Assembly: GCA_020152595.1 (NCBI GenBank)
Contig: JAIGNY010003179.1
Location: forward strand, 463,501 to 527,500
DNA: 64,000 nucleotides
Direction of reading: 5' to 3'
DNA from: Chiridota heheva
Lineage: Eukaryota; Echinodermata; Holothuroidea; Apodida; Chiridotidae
Shown here: one piece after another, positions 31,610-58,723 of the stretch
Layout: each line of letters opens with the position of its first letter
How positions within the stretch are numbered: position 1 is the first letter of the stretch
The notes under the pieces: generated by a model
What the model was told of the DNA's origin: nothing
The model's input: only the letters and a program-made list of their open reading frames with translations
The model's database searches: none
Made by a program: the position numbers and the translations under genes

Positions 31610-34600
31610 TAGATCCATCTTAGTTAATATTACATTGTAAATCTCTAGGACCACAGATGTGTGACTCCGTACGCATTTGGCTAGGCTTTATAAAATAAAA
31701 AAGGCTGGCAGCATTACTACGGAACGGGGGTTTACAGGTGGCTAGGGCCGGCCCTTCGCTAACGTTAAATAGACCTACGGTGTTGACCGAACTTCACCAA
31801 CTAGGCTAGGGCCTAACGCATAATGCATAATGGCTTGCTTCGATAAGGTTAGGCAGTAATTCCTATATAATGCTTTGACCTTTCAAGTTTCAATCTGTCA
31901 TGTTCAGACGTAACACAATGAATAATAAACGCATTGGCATCGCGTACCGTATCGTACCGGTATCGCAAAAGTACCTGTACTGCACTGCACTGTGTGTGCA
32001 TGGTTTGTCAATTTTTTTTCGCACTTGATCCACGGATGACGTCAAAATCAAAGTTGTTATATTATTAACTTTTTAAAATTATTTGTTAATTGAACTAAAA
32101 GTGCACAAAAAGTAACGATAAAATTAAATCGGATGTATTTTTTTTAATTCAACAATTTGCGTAGAATACTTAATTTACACATTTCTTTGTTATGTTCTAT
32201 TTTTGAAATGCTTGACTCTCCACTGCCCTCACTTGGAAGCAACATGGGTGGGTGACTTAAAAAAGTATCACAATTTCGTAACATTGCAGGTATAGGAGTT
32301 TCGGTTCTCGCCCTTCGGCCTATACGTAGTATAGGGCGAATGACGTCACGCTCTCTGACAACACACAGGGCCTTCTTATTGCTAAACACTTCAACACAGA
32401 CATACACTATCACAACATTACTGACTTACGCTTCTGCATTTTAACAGGTGGTTTTAGGTCTGATAAAGACAGAAAAACCGCTGAACTCATGTACATCTTT
32501 AAATACCAAACCATAACAGAAGGTCTAAACAAAGATCTAGGATCTTTAAGTCGATTTAGTAACTTCAAAATTATGTAAAAGTTTTTATCCTCTGCGCGCA
32601 TTGCGTATAGCTTGTAAAAAGGTAGCGCTGTAATTTTTACGCATTTGTAATTTTATTCTAGAATGCTACAGGCTACACTCAGGCTACACACTAACTCTAT
32701 GACACATGCAATTATTGTTACAATTAAGTTCATTTTGTCAGGAAAAGCTAGTAATTCTTATTATCAGTTTATGTGGTTCAACACAATGAATTAATAGTTT
32801 GCCATGCCCATCTCAAACCTATGAACTTTCTGGTGTTGAAAGGGAAAACATTAAACAGTTAAATAATTCAATTTTGTGTAAGAGAAAGAAAGTATAATTT
32901 GTAAATAATACAGGAAATATATATCAATTGACTGTAATGATCATTTGTATAAATTTAAGTTTAACAACTGGTAATCAACTTTACAAACGTTCCTGACAGT
33001 TTCCTTGTGAGACATCTTCTGTTTATGACAATACTGCCCTAAGTCCTCCACTTATCACTACAGCTTTAGCTGAAATAAGCGAAGTGAAGGTATAGATATA
33101 CCAGAGTATGTTATTATTTCAAAATATGAGTTTTTAAGAAAGAAAGTTGAAATCAACAAATTTTGAGGTTCTTCCTATGCAGCCTAACAACTTGTTGTAA
33201 AATGTGGCCTATAGTCAGCTGAGCTAAGCCTGATAAAAGATATGTTGAAGTGTGATTTTTCATGTCTGTTTACTGCAAATAGAAGCTTGGTCTGCTGGTT
33301 TTGATGTTGAATTTTTAGTCTTGGGGTTTGTGTCTTTTTTGGTTAGGCAGATAAATGTTTATGTACAAAAATAGTACACTAAAATTACCATTTCATTTCC
33401 TCATAACCTGATAACAGTTCATTCCACTGCCCAGAAAATATCATTATACCAGTGCCTGGAGTCAGAAAACATATGGGCATATGGTATTGTGTACTACAAA
33501 ATGACATACATGTATTCAGCTCACTAATATCTGGTACAAAATTAATTTACATTGCAAAAAATATTCTTACTCTGTAGTACAGTCAATGATTTTTAACAAT
33601 CATACAATTTAAAAGTTGGAATACTATTGCACTGTAATAATATGTTCGCAATGGATACCGAAGCAAAAACAAATGAGATCAAAACTAAAGGTTGCCTATC
33701 AATGAGAAGAGAAATTGCATGCAGCAAAATTTTAAAGTGGAGCTTTTTTTTATCTTCCCAACTTGAAAGCTTGAGAAACTTTTGCAAACAAATTGAAAGC
33801 AACTTTAGTAAGTAATACACATAGATTAAAAAAAATGCACTCATGGATTGGAAGTAATTAGGCTGCAATACAACATATAGGCCTATTTCAAAGAGTTGTA
33901 TGATTATTTTTTAAGTTAAACTTTATGAATTTAGGGCCTGCAATTGTTTGTAAATGATGTTCAACAGAAAAACGTCAATGAAACTGTAAAGTGATATATT
34001 AAAATGGAAATAAAATAGTTCAGTGAGCAATTTCATCTATCTCTACCTACCTAACAAGTTGGCAGTTAACTTTCCTTTTACTTTGTTTTATACACACCTA
34101 TCTGCCAGTTGGTCAGCCTGTTTAGACTTTGTTTGATGGGTGTTTTGTTGTTAGGCACATGCCAACTATAAAACTGATTAGACCTATATTGGTCTCATGC
34201 CCACCCTAGCTAACAATTGTAATGGTGTATTTTAAGCATGGTCTTTTTTATCAAGACAGACATTTACTATTTTCCATTGTTTTTAATTAGCTGACGTTTT
34301 TGTTTTGTTTTGTTATTGACTGCTGACGTTTATTGATACACATTGGCCCTATACTGTACAATATATTCTAATCCAATAAATGTTGTTGGTGTACTCATAA
34401 CAAATGTCTTATAGTAAATGAAGTGTACAGTGAGTATATGACTAATAACTAACCCCACCCCACTCTACTATAACATGTACAAATGATCTGGAAACTATCT
34501 TTCTTGGGTCTGTGGGAAAATGGAGATGATCCCTCAACCACAAAACAGCAAAAGTAAACAACAAATTGCAACGAAATAAAAAGTAATATTATAAGCTTGG

Positions 34601-35890
34601 AATGAGCATGTTGTTACAAATTCAAACTAACAAATCGATGAGGAACTTGAAGGCTTGAAGCTTTCTCACATCAATACCTAACGTTAGGCTACCAAATTGC
34701 AAATGGTTTTACACAATGTAGCCCAGGCCGGAGTACACTAACGTAACGTTACATTACTGTAGCCTGGCTAGCCAACACAATTAATAGCCTATGATTACCC
34801 CGGAGACGCTTTTTGAAAAAAATCACTCGCTACATACGTGTCTGTAGATGACGTCATGATAACGTGCGTAATTATTAAGAACCAGTTTTTCGAAAACAAG
34901 GGAGTTTACCATTACAGCCAGAGTGAAATTCGTTACCTTTAGACGCCAAAATCTCTACGTTCGCTTGGTCATTTTTGTAGCAAATTGTTGCAAATGTGAA
35001 GGAAATATCATAGAAAAGTTCCGCATTCAAAGTTTGAAATTTATGTATCGTGCGTACTTAGGCTAATGCGTGGTGGTCATTTGCACACAAATCGTCGCAG
35101 GTTTTCACCGACAAAAAGTCCTGGATGTTCAAAATGCCCGGATGACCAAATACATGAATACACAAACATTTTGATATAACGATTTCTCTGCATGTTGCCT
35201 TTATCTTTCAATTTAATTCGGCTTAGAAAATCACAAACTAGTTTTGGACGTAATGGAAATAAAAGTGCAAACTATTGTGAATAGAAATATTTTTTAGTTC
35301 GTTTCAACGTGCGTAAAAGTAAACTACGCACATATAATAACACTGCGCACAACAAGCGTGGCTCTGTAGAATGGAGTATGAGCACCACGCACGGTGAATG
35401 AAGTAGCCAATCCATGATCTAAGAATGGTAAACAAACAAGCGCATTGCAAAATACGCTCTTGGTTTGCCTGAACGTGTTGCATTTTTTTGCTTTGAAATA
35501 AAGATTATTTGCACATTTTCGGGACCTGGATGACCCTATAGTGGTATCATGGCGGCCCCTTGCCCCACCCCCTTGTTACATCACTGTATATCAACCAATC
35601 ATATTTCGGGAAACAAATTTAGGTGTACAGAATGTAATTTAACCTCATAATCTAACTCTTATTGTTAATAGACACTAACTTTGCGCATTGGACTATACAT
35701 TTGCTCCCCGATTTGTCCGGCAATGATCTGACTAAGGCAAAAATTTGTCCGACAATGGTCTGACCAAGGCTATACAATGTGTAATGTAATGTTCTAATGT
35801 ATAACTAGCTATTTTCGTATCGAGTTCGCGATTAATATTTCACGTAAGAACTATTTCAAAATAGCTTTGGTACGCGGTGTTAAGTTCGTT
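31610..35890. other. No gene seen
   Basis: Intergenic between GST and the sulfotransferase. Exact CRE words TGACGTCA occur at 32341-32348 and near 34851, in locally CpG-containing sequence. Minus-strand frames at 32144-32413 and 32410-32601 are unrecognised and could be part of a short 5' exon or nothing at all. Confidence 0.45.
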
Positions 35891-37881
35891 ATAGATGGAT
35901 TTCATCACGTGACTCTAACTCAACTGGGAGCCAATTAACCTTTCTGGGTTTAATGATTGACAGCTTGTTTTAATCAATCACCGCCTAACAACAAAATCTG
36001 CGTAACTAAGTGGAGAAAACATCCTACGCAATACTGGTGCAGTACAGCTAGGTAGCGGCGCGCGCTCATGTAGTCAAAGCAACTTACTGTACAAAACACA
36101 TTTCTGGACACACAGACTGAGTGACGGCAAAATGGTGAACACAAATTGCGCTTACGGGCCCTCTGCGGGCTTTGTAAATCTGATTTCTTTTACCCAGAAC
36201 AGTTAGCAAACCAAATTTTTGTTTATCCTATTTGCTAAAAACTCGGAAGATCCGAAGAAGTCTTATAAATGAATCAAAGCTTGCTGCATGCCTCGCGAAC
36301 ATCCAAATGTCAATGCAGTGGTAATGCACGATTACGGATTTGACGTCTGTTTGCCCGACATAGTTACCGCTTGCTATGGTGGGCGTGGCCTACTTGGAAA
36401 CCTGGAAAGGTTAATTTGCAGGGCAGAGCTTTGTACGTTGAATATTTCACGCGTCTGATCTTCACACAGCTCGGTCACATCACACGTAAAACATACAGAC
36501 TCGGTTTAAAAAAAGCGCTAGCACGCGCTGACGAAAACACGCGCTGGGTATGTAAAACACGTGCTGGGCATATAAACACGCGCTGGTTAAAATGAACTGG
36601 CCAGATGAATTGATTTTTAATTGTATCACCACTAGTGTCTGGTTATATTCATTTCAGGCTACCTGATTGGCTGACAAGCCTCATTTGCATAATCCTACTG
36701 TCCGCTTATTACTCAACGAACGGACAGTAGCTGAAAAAATGACCAAAGACCACACTCCCAGTCAATAAGCGGGCAGTTGCATATTCATTAGATTGACAGT
36801 TTCTAATGTGGGGCACGGATATTAAACTCCTACATTAATCATGGCCACCACGGATTAACCCTTCAATAATAATTCTACGCACAAAAATATATTATGCCGA
36901 AAATACTGACATTTACAGTTAAACTTATTTGCTGACAAGCTGATTATGCCAGATTTAAATTGAGCAGCAACATAGTCCAAAAGTGCACAGCTTAAAATAG
37001 AATGCAATAAATAAAAAAAACAAAAGCAAAATATGAATATTAAAAAGTTAGGCCTACAAGTTCATACAGGGCTATAATTGTTCAGTACTTGCACAAAGCA
37101 AGTATATTACTAGGAATGAAACGTGCCACTGCCTGCTTTACTTTTTCTAGAATCATTAGTCTTATTTTGTAACATTAGGGCCTAAGCTTTTAAAAAGTGT
37201 TTACAGAACAATTGAATTGTACGTATCTACAGGCTACACAATATTGTCGTTGTAACTAGCCTAGCAGTGCATAGCCCTAGACCAAAACGCTATGTTCAAC
37301 AGCTTCGAAACTGTTCAAACCTTCCTATTCTGACAAATTTGATAATATTAAATAACAATAGTTTCTGTTCCAATAACAGCTAGGCCTGAACGAGTTGCCA
37401 TTTTCCAGTATTCTTCGCACTTTGACGGGACACGGCCGTGTGCTTCAGCCAAAGCGATCATCAACTGCACTGATGTTTTAATATGTACAGTGCAGTACGT
37501 GTTTACAGCTGGCCTTCGGTACGTGTGTAGTGACATGATGACACTGACATAATGTTGACCCTTGTGTATTGTTTCTTCTAAGTTAACGAATATATTTTTT
37601 CTTTAGGGATGAACCAGAGTGCATTTCTTCTAAAATATTGCTTTTATATTGCAACATACATTAAATTTCTAAATTAATGAATTCGCTGGATGAAGTTTTG
37701 TTCGTTGGACAAATGTACAAATTAGTGGATTAGAAACCGTCAACATTCTCCCTGTGTCGTCATATGCAAATAACATGGATTGATGTATGTGCGGAACTGT
37801 GTATTAATTTCGCATGTTTCTTTATCTGAATTTGATCAGATTTTCTTTATTTTGTTAAAGTTTTCCATAATATTTGTTTGT

Positions 37882-37996
37882 CCATTGTTGGTAATAACCG
37901 GCTCGCCCAAATAATTTGAACTATAATGGGATCAACTTCGCCTCACCCATTATCCTTCAAATTATTTTGGCTTGCCGATTATTACTCAACAATGGG
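37882..37996. repeat. Palindrome with about 50-bp arms
   Basis: The left arm runs CCATTGTTGGTAATAACCGG to ATAATTTGAACTATAATGGG. The right arm is the complement with few mismatches (CCCATTATCCTTCAAATTAT to TTATTACTCAACAATGGG). The spacer is about 15 bases. Probably a foldback MITE; a shorter related word (CTTATTACTCAACG between CTGTCCG and CGGACAG) occurs near 36701. Confidence 0.75.
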
Positions 37997-38100
37997 CTCG
38001 AAATTGCAATTTATTTCTTAAATATAAAATGTTATTTTAAAGAAAAAATCTCCAACTATTTCAAGTAATTTTAATCAGTGGATTCTAAACACGTCTATTA

Positions 38101-38136
38101 GTTAGTGCAACCAACGGCACAGCAAGTTTCCGGCAT
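38101..38136 (-). pseudogene. THAP start remnant in copy 3
   Basis: Twelve codons, MPETCCAVGCTN, followed at once by TAA TAG. It matches the first residues of the THAP frame at 10961-11092, with conserved Cys spacing, and shows the same frame decaying independently. Confidence 0.65.
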
Positions 38137-38488
38137 ACTACTTACAAAAGTAATCTTGTATAACAACATGCAAACGTATGTAAGTGTAATTAAGTGTACA
38201 GCAGACTACAGTGGTTTCGCCAGACAAAATGGCGATGTAACAAAATCATGTGACCTCATAACGTTAGCTGAAACACCCTTACATATATAGCAAAATAAAA
38301 TATTGCCCCGCTGATTGCGTGGATATTTAGTCTGCAAAAATTGGGTTTATAAGAAATCAGGGCCAGTAACACTTCTTAGGAAAGAGTGCGGGGGGGGGGG
38401 GGGGTCGGGGGGAAGACTTCACAAAATAATTGCAGATCAGAAGACTATCTTTCGTTGACACTCATCAAAAGTACTGTAAGTGTAATGG

Positions 38489-38632
38489 AGCAATTCTCTA
38501 GAATGTCGGAGCAATTGTAAGAAAATAGGAGCAATTCTGTAGAATGTCGGAGCAATTTTGTAAAATGTCGGAGCAATTCTGTAAAATGTCGGAACAATTC
38601 TGTAGAATGTCCGAGCAACTATGTAGAATATC
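38489..38632. repeat. 21-bp minisatellite
   Basis: About seven units of GGAGCAATTCTGTAGAATGT plus C. Because 21 is a multiple of three, the minus strand shows a fortuitous seven-residue period (FYRIAPT). It lies just left of a G-rich stretch at 38645-38680 and about 90 bases right of a 14-base G run (about 38389-38405). Confidence 0.85.
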
Positions 38633-38639
38633 ACACCAG

Positions 38640-40581
38640 TGGCATGGGGGTGGGGTGGGCTGGCTTGGGGTGGGGGCTTCGTGACTTATTACGTAGTATA
38701 TGCTCTCTCAGACCCCCTCCCCCTTCCTCAAGGCACATTCAAAGTTCGGAATCGTTACGATGTCGTATCTTCATGTCAAAAATGTGATGTTTTGGTGATT
38801 CTTTAAGTAGTTTTTAATACTTTTTAAATCAGGTGATCTGTGCCTAGAAACTGTTGCAGATGGGTGAATCCATGTCGAAATTCTTCAATCTAAACGACGA
38901 AAACGCGTCGAATAAATCATTAACGTCAAATCAGCGTAAAACTGAAAAATAATACTTCCAACAGATTTCATTCTATGATACAAGAAGATAATGGGGAATA
39001 ATAAAATGGTACACTATGATACTATAATGACTGATTAAACAGTAAAAAAGTAACCAGATATATTTTTTGCTCTATGGAGAATCTTCACCTAAATAATATT
39101 CGCCGAGGTGTGAATATCGACCCATTTAAAAAAAAAAAAAAAACATTGCCAGGTGAATCTTGACCCGATAATTTTTTAGCCGTGAATCTTTACCTAAAAA
39201 ATAGTTCTGGTATGTGAACCTTGACTTTAAAAGCAATTTGAAAAAGGTAAACATTAAGAGGTATGTGAGGATGCCGTTTGACCGTTGCATAAAATTAAAC
39301 GAAAAAGATATAAATACCTTTGCATGCGAAAAGTGCAAAAACGGGGTTGAACTGCATGAAAAGTGCGTGTCTATGACAACATTTGAGCAAACATATGTTG
39401 AGAAACAATCGGATTCGCGTGCTCGTGGAAATAGCTTTTTTTTTCATGTCAATGTTGAGGTTTTACTGTTCAAGAGTTTCATAGCAAAATAGAGTTATAC
39501 AAAATGTATGTGAAAGTGTAGTTTTTTCTTCATTACAGCTTTGAGTGATGGAAACTTACCCCATTAACTGGTGTAATAAACTACCCCACTATTTGGTGTA
39601 ACTATTAGCTTGAAACTTTTGCTACCCTTAAAAAAGCGAGGAAACATATTTTCCTCAAATAATGTGGAAACATTTCGCATCTTCTGTAGGAAAGTGGTTA
39701 CCCATAAATGAGGGAAGTCTGGTTACCCACATATTTGGGGATAACAAGCCCTTGTTATAGAGGAAATTGGTTTCTCCAACTTTGGAGGAAAACTCAATGT
39801 TTCCCCAACAGGGGAAACAAGTTTTCCTTAAATTCTGGTTGCACCCATTTTTGGGAAAGTATCCCTTAATTTTTACTGCAGTTCCACTGACTTATTCAGA
39901 ATTCAAAGACGTCATTCTTCTCACACTCTATAGCTCTAGACTTATGTAGATATCAACCATAATTTCAATTAGAATAGAAACTTTAAATTTGGTAAAAATA
40001 GACTAAGTGCGGAGGGTATGTCCGCCCTTCTCCCCTGAAGGGGTGGGGCATACCCATTTAGGGTCCGTTTTTACCCCGAGCTCCCCAATATCAAGCCGTT
40101 TCGTCATCTTGCATGGTTGTCAAGTAATTCAAACCCAAAGTAAAGTATATATACCAAAGAAAAAACTTGAGAAAAAAGTGCATGTTTGAAGAAAATATTA
40201 TAATCTGTATCAAGGCTTTCACGTTTCACAATTTTCAAAACCAGTGATGAAAAATGGCCAGTGCAGTATACAGTGCGATGTATTGCAATTGAAAACAAAC
40301 AAACAAACGAAACAAAGCTTTGTAAAATTTTCATGAAAACAAATGAAATATTTGTTCTTTAATGGTCTAATAAAGAACAAAGCATGTATGTTCTTTTTAT
40401 ACCTCAATAACAGAAAATGTTTTTAGTAATTTAGAAAGAAGAAAGATCTGCAAATGTGACGTCACACTATATACACTCCAACGTTAATTTTCAACATAGT
40501 GGTCAAAGTTGTGAACTCCAAAACGGAAAAATAGAAAGTGATAATCCTGTAACATTTAAATGAAGGAAAACAAAATGTTTA
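38640..40581. other. 3' flank of the sulfotransferase gene; no other gene seen
   Basis: Contains a MITE-like stretch at 39550-39860 with recurring GGAAAC, GTTTCC and TTACCC words in both orientations. A minus-strand ATTAAA word at 40358-40363 is a weak candidate polyadenylation signal about 220 bases past the sulfotransferase stop. A 92-residue frame at 39214-39492 has no recognisable domain. Confidence 0.4.
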
Positions 40582-53557
<12,976 letters not shown>

Positions 53558-56500
53558 CTGCAAAACGGTGAAGACAAGAAAATTATTATACTTGTAAAAT
53601 ATAAAATGACAGTTATGATTTCAACAAGTTAATAAATAAGAGCATTCAATCAATCAATCAATCAATCACAAAAACAAACTATCAATCTACCAGGCACCCA
53701 ACCAATCAACTGAGTGCGGTAGTCCGGCCGTTAAACAATCAATCAGTCAGTCAGAATGATATCTGTTGTGACTTAAAAAGCCGGGCTTTTTGGCAGTCAG
53801 GGAAAAACTTTTTTTTTTAGGATTACTCAGATCCTAATAGAATTATATGAATTTGTAATGCAATGGATCGAAGTTGCCATGCTCTGCAGTGCCTTGCCTG
53901 TCCCATACTCATACTTGGCATTAGAAAAACTTAAAATGATCAAATAGCTGCAGCAAATTTTAACAGGTAAAATGGTTGTTTGCTCCAATCTGGTGATTGC
54001 GGGAATATTATCTACTCCAACCTATAGATTACTATAACTGCTATAGTTCACCTAATTTCTTGCTTGATTGATTTAATATATTTAATAACTCTAAAATCAA
54101 ATTTCCATAAACAAATATATATATATACAAAATGATTTTGTACTAAAAATTAACAGAAAAGATGTAAAACAAAAACGTGTTACTGTAAAGAGAAACGCTC
54201 GTAACGTTTAACCATTTGAAGGACAAACTTATAGCCGTCAGTGGAAAAGAATAAAATAAAATAAAAGGTATATAAGGCATATCAGTGCTATTCTGGTAGT
54301 TACAATGTTCGTATACAGTATACTAAAAACCAAGATCTCAGAATTCATGCAAACATTTGCAAGAATGATATAGCAATATTTTATGGCACGTAAAGTTGGG
54401 CCTGCACACTTGCATCTTTTAGATTTTAGATAAAGTTGATACATAATTCTTAAATTAAAGATAGTGGATATTTCATAGGACTCGTATGGGAAAGTTTGTT
54501 TCATACGTTTGTCCTTAACTGTGAAAAACGCTCTGAAAAATCGCACATATTTTGCACTTCAAACGTTATAACTAAAGAGTCTCTAAATATTTTGTTCCAT
54601 TTCAAACGATATAGAGAACTTGAATTGGTTATCTATCGTGTGAAAGTTTCATTTAATTATTCAAAAAAAAAAAAAGTACCGTACTTTGTAAACTATACAA
54701 AATGTGCTTTTTCTTCTTTTTTAATGAGAACGCATGCAAAATCACAAGGTTATCGCCGCTTTGACCTTTATAACTTATTAATGAAAGTATTTGGGATTCC
54801 ATTTCACACGGCCTGACAAGTAACATATATCTATTTACCATATATATAAAATCCAACGTGATTGGTGCCAAAAAAGGCCCATACTTTCCAACATATGGAA
54901 AGCAATGAGAGAAAACATTTCGCGTCCGCTTATGTATCCCTTTAGTTTACTTCAGACGTAATCTTATCACGCCCAAGCCGCGTGAACTGTACAATTGTGT
55001 GTAGAGGGTTTCTTGTTTTTTGTGTATTGTAAACATGCTGTGAAGAGGCGAATACCCGGGCGAATAAGTGTTTTCCAATGTCGGATTTTTGCTAATTTTC
55101 TTCCTATTTAACAGTTTTCTTTTATATTTTGTTACACTGAGATATATTTCTTATTATATGACTGTATTCATCAGAAATTAAAACATTATTTGGCTGAAAT
55201 ATTATCGACAACAACCAGGAACGAAGAAGTGCAAGAGCGTGGAATAACGACAACGCTAGGTTGCATGCTTGTGATACCAAAATTTAAGAACTATGCTATT
55301 TATGAAACTTTTTGTATGAAATAATAACGGTTTAATATCCCTAAATAAGACTTCGTTCTTAAAACCAACCCACATAATAATGGTACCTCCCAAGTTTATT
55401 TATAGATTTTCGTAACACATCGCAGCTAGTTCCGCGAATGTTTTCCTTAGGCGCGTTTTGAGGTAAAACACTCCCATATCAGTTGGGAACATGATCTTGC
55501 TAAATGATCGTTAGTGCGATATTATTCATTTCTGACCCGGAAATTCGAATTAAGCATTTCGTGGTTGTAAAACGATCACTCCCGAATGAATCCGGATAAT
55601 TAAGATTGCTCTGACTTATGCAGTTTCAATAATCGTCACTACAGGAGAAGATTAAATGACGTACAAGACGTTATATTTCGGGCTAAATTGAGATACCAGC
55701 ATTTTCAGTCTCAGTAAAGTTCCCCCCCCCCAAAAAAGGAAAACAAAAAATGTAGCCCATTTTGTGATGATCTTTCAAAAGGTTAGATTCGTCAATCGTT
55801 TTTCTGATTTGTGAACGTCAGTTTTCCTCATAGCAGACAACTTTTTATTAGACTCAGTATGCTTTCATAAAGTGAACTATTCCTGTCGTCAAATTTAAGC
55901 CAATTTTAAGTATTTTTAGTGGATGAAAATGCTCAGAAAAAATGCCAGTCCAAATTCTCACTTCGTAGACCTAATTTCTTTTCTAGCGTGATAAGGTGTG
56001 GCTTTTTCTTAACACTAGGTAGTTATCATGGCAATGCATAGAGACATAGAACGGAATTATGCAAAGTAAAATTCATTTGGTTGTGCGATTATTGACAGAG
56101 CTTGCGGGTATAAACAAATGATATTCTTGTTACTGTTATCCACTTTTTTGGATTTGCTGGCACTAGGTTTAGGCCTACCAAAGAACAATCTGTTTAGGTA
56201 CCAAATACGTAAGCCCTAGGCCTAGTGGCACTAGCAGTAGGCATACTAGGTCTAGTAATAAGGCCTACTAGGGCCTATTACTGTATTATAAACCGAATTT
56301 GTCGGACAAAATTGTTGTGTAAAAAAGTCCATTTTCATGATTGATGAGTACAGAGTAGGCATATGAAGGTGCATGCGAGACATATAAGGCTAGATCATGG
56401 CCATGCCTTAGATACCATGTAGGCCTAGAACTTATTCCATTGATTGCCTTACTCAGTCAGACCAATAACTGAAATGTCCCTGCATATAAGTTAGACTAGG

Positions 56501-58238
56501 CCAGTACTATTATGAGTCACTCCATAAACTAATTTGCGACATAGGTCCTACAGGCAATTGACCACATCAATTATTACATAACAGAACTTCAGCAGACAAA
56601 AACTGATCCAAGTGAATGCTGGAAATGGCAGTTCCATAAATATAATATATAAAGCATACATTCACAGCCCGCATCGTCCCTGTGTTAGATTGCCCTTAGT
56701 CTGTTAGTATTAATATTCTTACTACAATCTTACTTATGATTGATATTCTTAGTGTTTTAAAATGTAAGCATACAACATTGATAACAATTTGCTAAGTTTT
56801 ATTTGTGTAACATTCTTAAGAGCAACTTCAGATTCTAACACAATTTAGGAATTAAAGTAGCATCCCCCCCCCCCCCAAGCCCCCCTTACTTTGCGTGTCC
56901 CGATGTGTTGGAAATTTGTTAATATTTACTGTCTTCTCTGGTATGTCCTAAATAAACTAACAGTTTCATATACTGTAGTCCTTTTAAGTTTGTTACAGTA
57001 GCCATGGTCATACTCAGATAATTTTACATTACTATGAAATATTTGAAAATTATTATGTCGTCTTTGACATCAAAAACAAAACTCCTGTGTCAACTTCTGA
57101 AACTATCATGCAGACGCAATGCAGGCTGCACAATTACAAAATAGTATGACCCTTAACATTGCATTGTGGCATTATTAATGAATCTTGATTATTTGCTACT
57201 TTTTCGCAACATATTTTTTGTCAAAAATGTGCCAATTTACTTTTGGATTACAGATATAACACAAAAAACAACATAAAACTGATATTGGTTTTGAACATAA
57301 GTTTGCAGTGCCCGATCATACATTGTATATTTACCTTACACAACGCCTTGGTATAGAAAGTCTATGAAATGTTAACTAGTTTAAATTACAACAAAATGTT
57401 TTTTGTTTGTTCCAAAAACAATTTTGTCAAAACTCTAGCATGTTGAAAAGTTAAGCACATAGGTATGTAGGTCGTGTTTTTTTTTTTTTTAGTTGATTTG
57501 AAGCATACTCTTTATCATTATTTGGCTCAGAACCCTAGCTTTGCTGTTTTACGCCCACCCTGCCTGCCCCTCTAATGGCCCGCCTGCCTCCCTTGGGGGT
57601 CCGCCCTGCCCCTCAGAATTTATTTTTTTAGGATTCTTTTTATACTAACAATCTTACTCAACCTCATCAAATGAATACCTTACATGGATACAGAACACAA
57701 AATGATAGCATAGTAAGCAATTGTCATGTTTGGCTAATGACTGGTCCTTATTAATCAGAATAGTTTCATTCAGAGGTATGATTATAGCTAACATTCTAGA
57801 GCTTCTTCACCAGGGTCTTGAGCCTTAAGACGCACCTGCAGGACTACATATAGAAAAGACGCAGTGGTTCGCACGCATTAATGTGCCCCTCAACAAGTTT
57901 ATCACCCTGCCCCGTTTTAAATCAAGCTAGGGGTCTGTGGCTAGACCAGTATAGAGCATTAATGCAGAAATAACTGGGTTTTTAGGAGTGAGGAACAAGC
58001 TACAGTACTATACACTATATAAATGTTCTTGTTGTCAGTCTTGTTCTCACTTTAGAACTGATATCATTTGAAGCATTTTATGCTTGTTGTTCTACATTGC
58101 AGATTTGTGATTATTTCATGCTTTCACAGGCCCCATAAACTAATGTTATAGTACATGTAGATTTGCAAAATTATTTCTTATTCTTTAGCAATACTGAGAT
58201 AGACAACAAATTTTGCTAACTCTGTTGATTCTCAGTTC
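53558..58238. other. No gene identified; expected to hold the sulfotransferase first exon
   Basis: The initiator exon of the minus-strand sulfotransferase must lie in this direction, but a short 5' exon ending in phase 0 could not be picked out. The stretch has a small (ATCA)n run (53646-53668), a TAGGCCTA-rich stretch at 56160-56280 and poly-C/poly-T tracts. It also has AT-rich frames without known domains. Confidence 0.4.
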
Positions 58239-58723
58239 AGTCCGGTAGCATGCCTATTAATGAAAACATAAATGTTACTATTAATGGAAACATTTTGCAA
58301 CATGGAAGCCGTCATTTTGGTATATTTCCCATGATCCTTTGCTATCCTAACGTTAAAACCTTATGCAATGTTACATTTTTCAAATTTGAAATACGTCTGG
58401 GAAAAATATCTTTGCTATGGGGAAACTCAAAACTTCTAAAAATACCTTCATTAATGTCATGGCTACAACTTTTCCACTCCCATATGATATGTTCACCACG
58501 CCGTTTTCGAAATGTTAGATAAAATAGACAATAGAGCTAGGCTGTTATTCGCGAAACGGCCATTTTGAAAATTCAAATGTTTTCAACACAATGATTTTTA
58601 ATATTTCAAGTTTATAAATAAAAAACTATGACATTTTTCGCAACATCTGAACAATATGGCTGCATGACTTCAATATTTTTGTGTGTTATAAATGTCCCTA
58701 TTAATAGGCATACTTTCCGGACT
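58239..58723. mobile_element. MITE with about 25-bp terminal inverted repeats
   Basis: The left end is AGTCCGGTAGCATGCCTATTAATG. The right end reads CCTATTAATAGGCATACTTTCCGGACT, its complement with one insertion. CAGTT occurs at both flanks, offset by two bases, so the target duplication is not clean. The interior has no recognisable protein. The terminal AGTCCGG is also seen on the foldback MITE at 13141. Confidence 0.7.

Larger units (their letters stand above)
35896..38278. mobile_element. THAP-bearing P-like transposon relic, copy 3 (expanded)
   Basis: Starts TGGATTTCATCACGTGACTC like copy 1. It shares TCTTCACACAGCTCGG, CACATCACACG, TTAGTGCAACCAACGGCAC and AAAATGGCGATGTAAC, and ends GCTGAAACACCC. 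The 2.4-kb span is larger than the copies at 10652 and 13723 because unrelated sequence, including the palindrome at 37882-37996, lies inside. It could be a less deleted parent-like copy or two truncated copies. Confidence 0.55.

Noticed and set aside
32144..32601. Overlapping minus-strand frames near a CRE word upstream of GST
   Set aside because: No domain, start context or splice evidence; could be an untranslated exon but nothing shows it.
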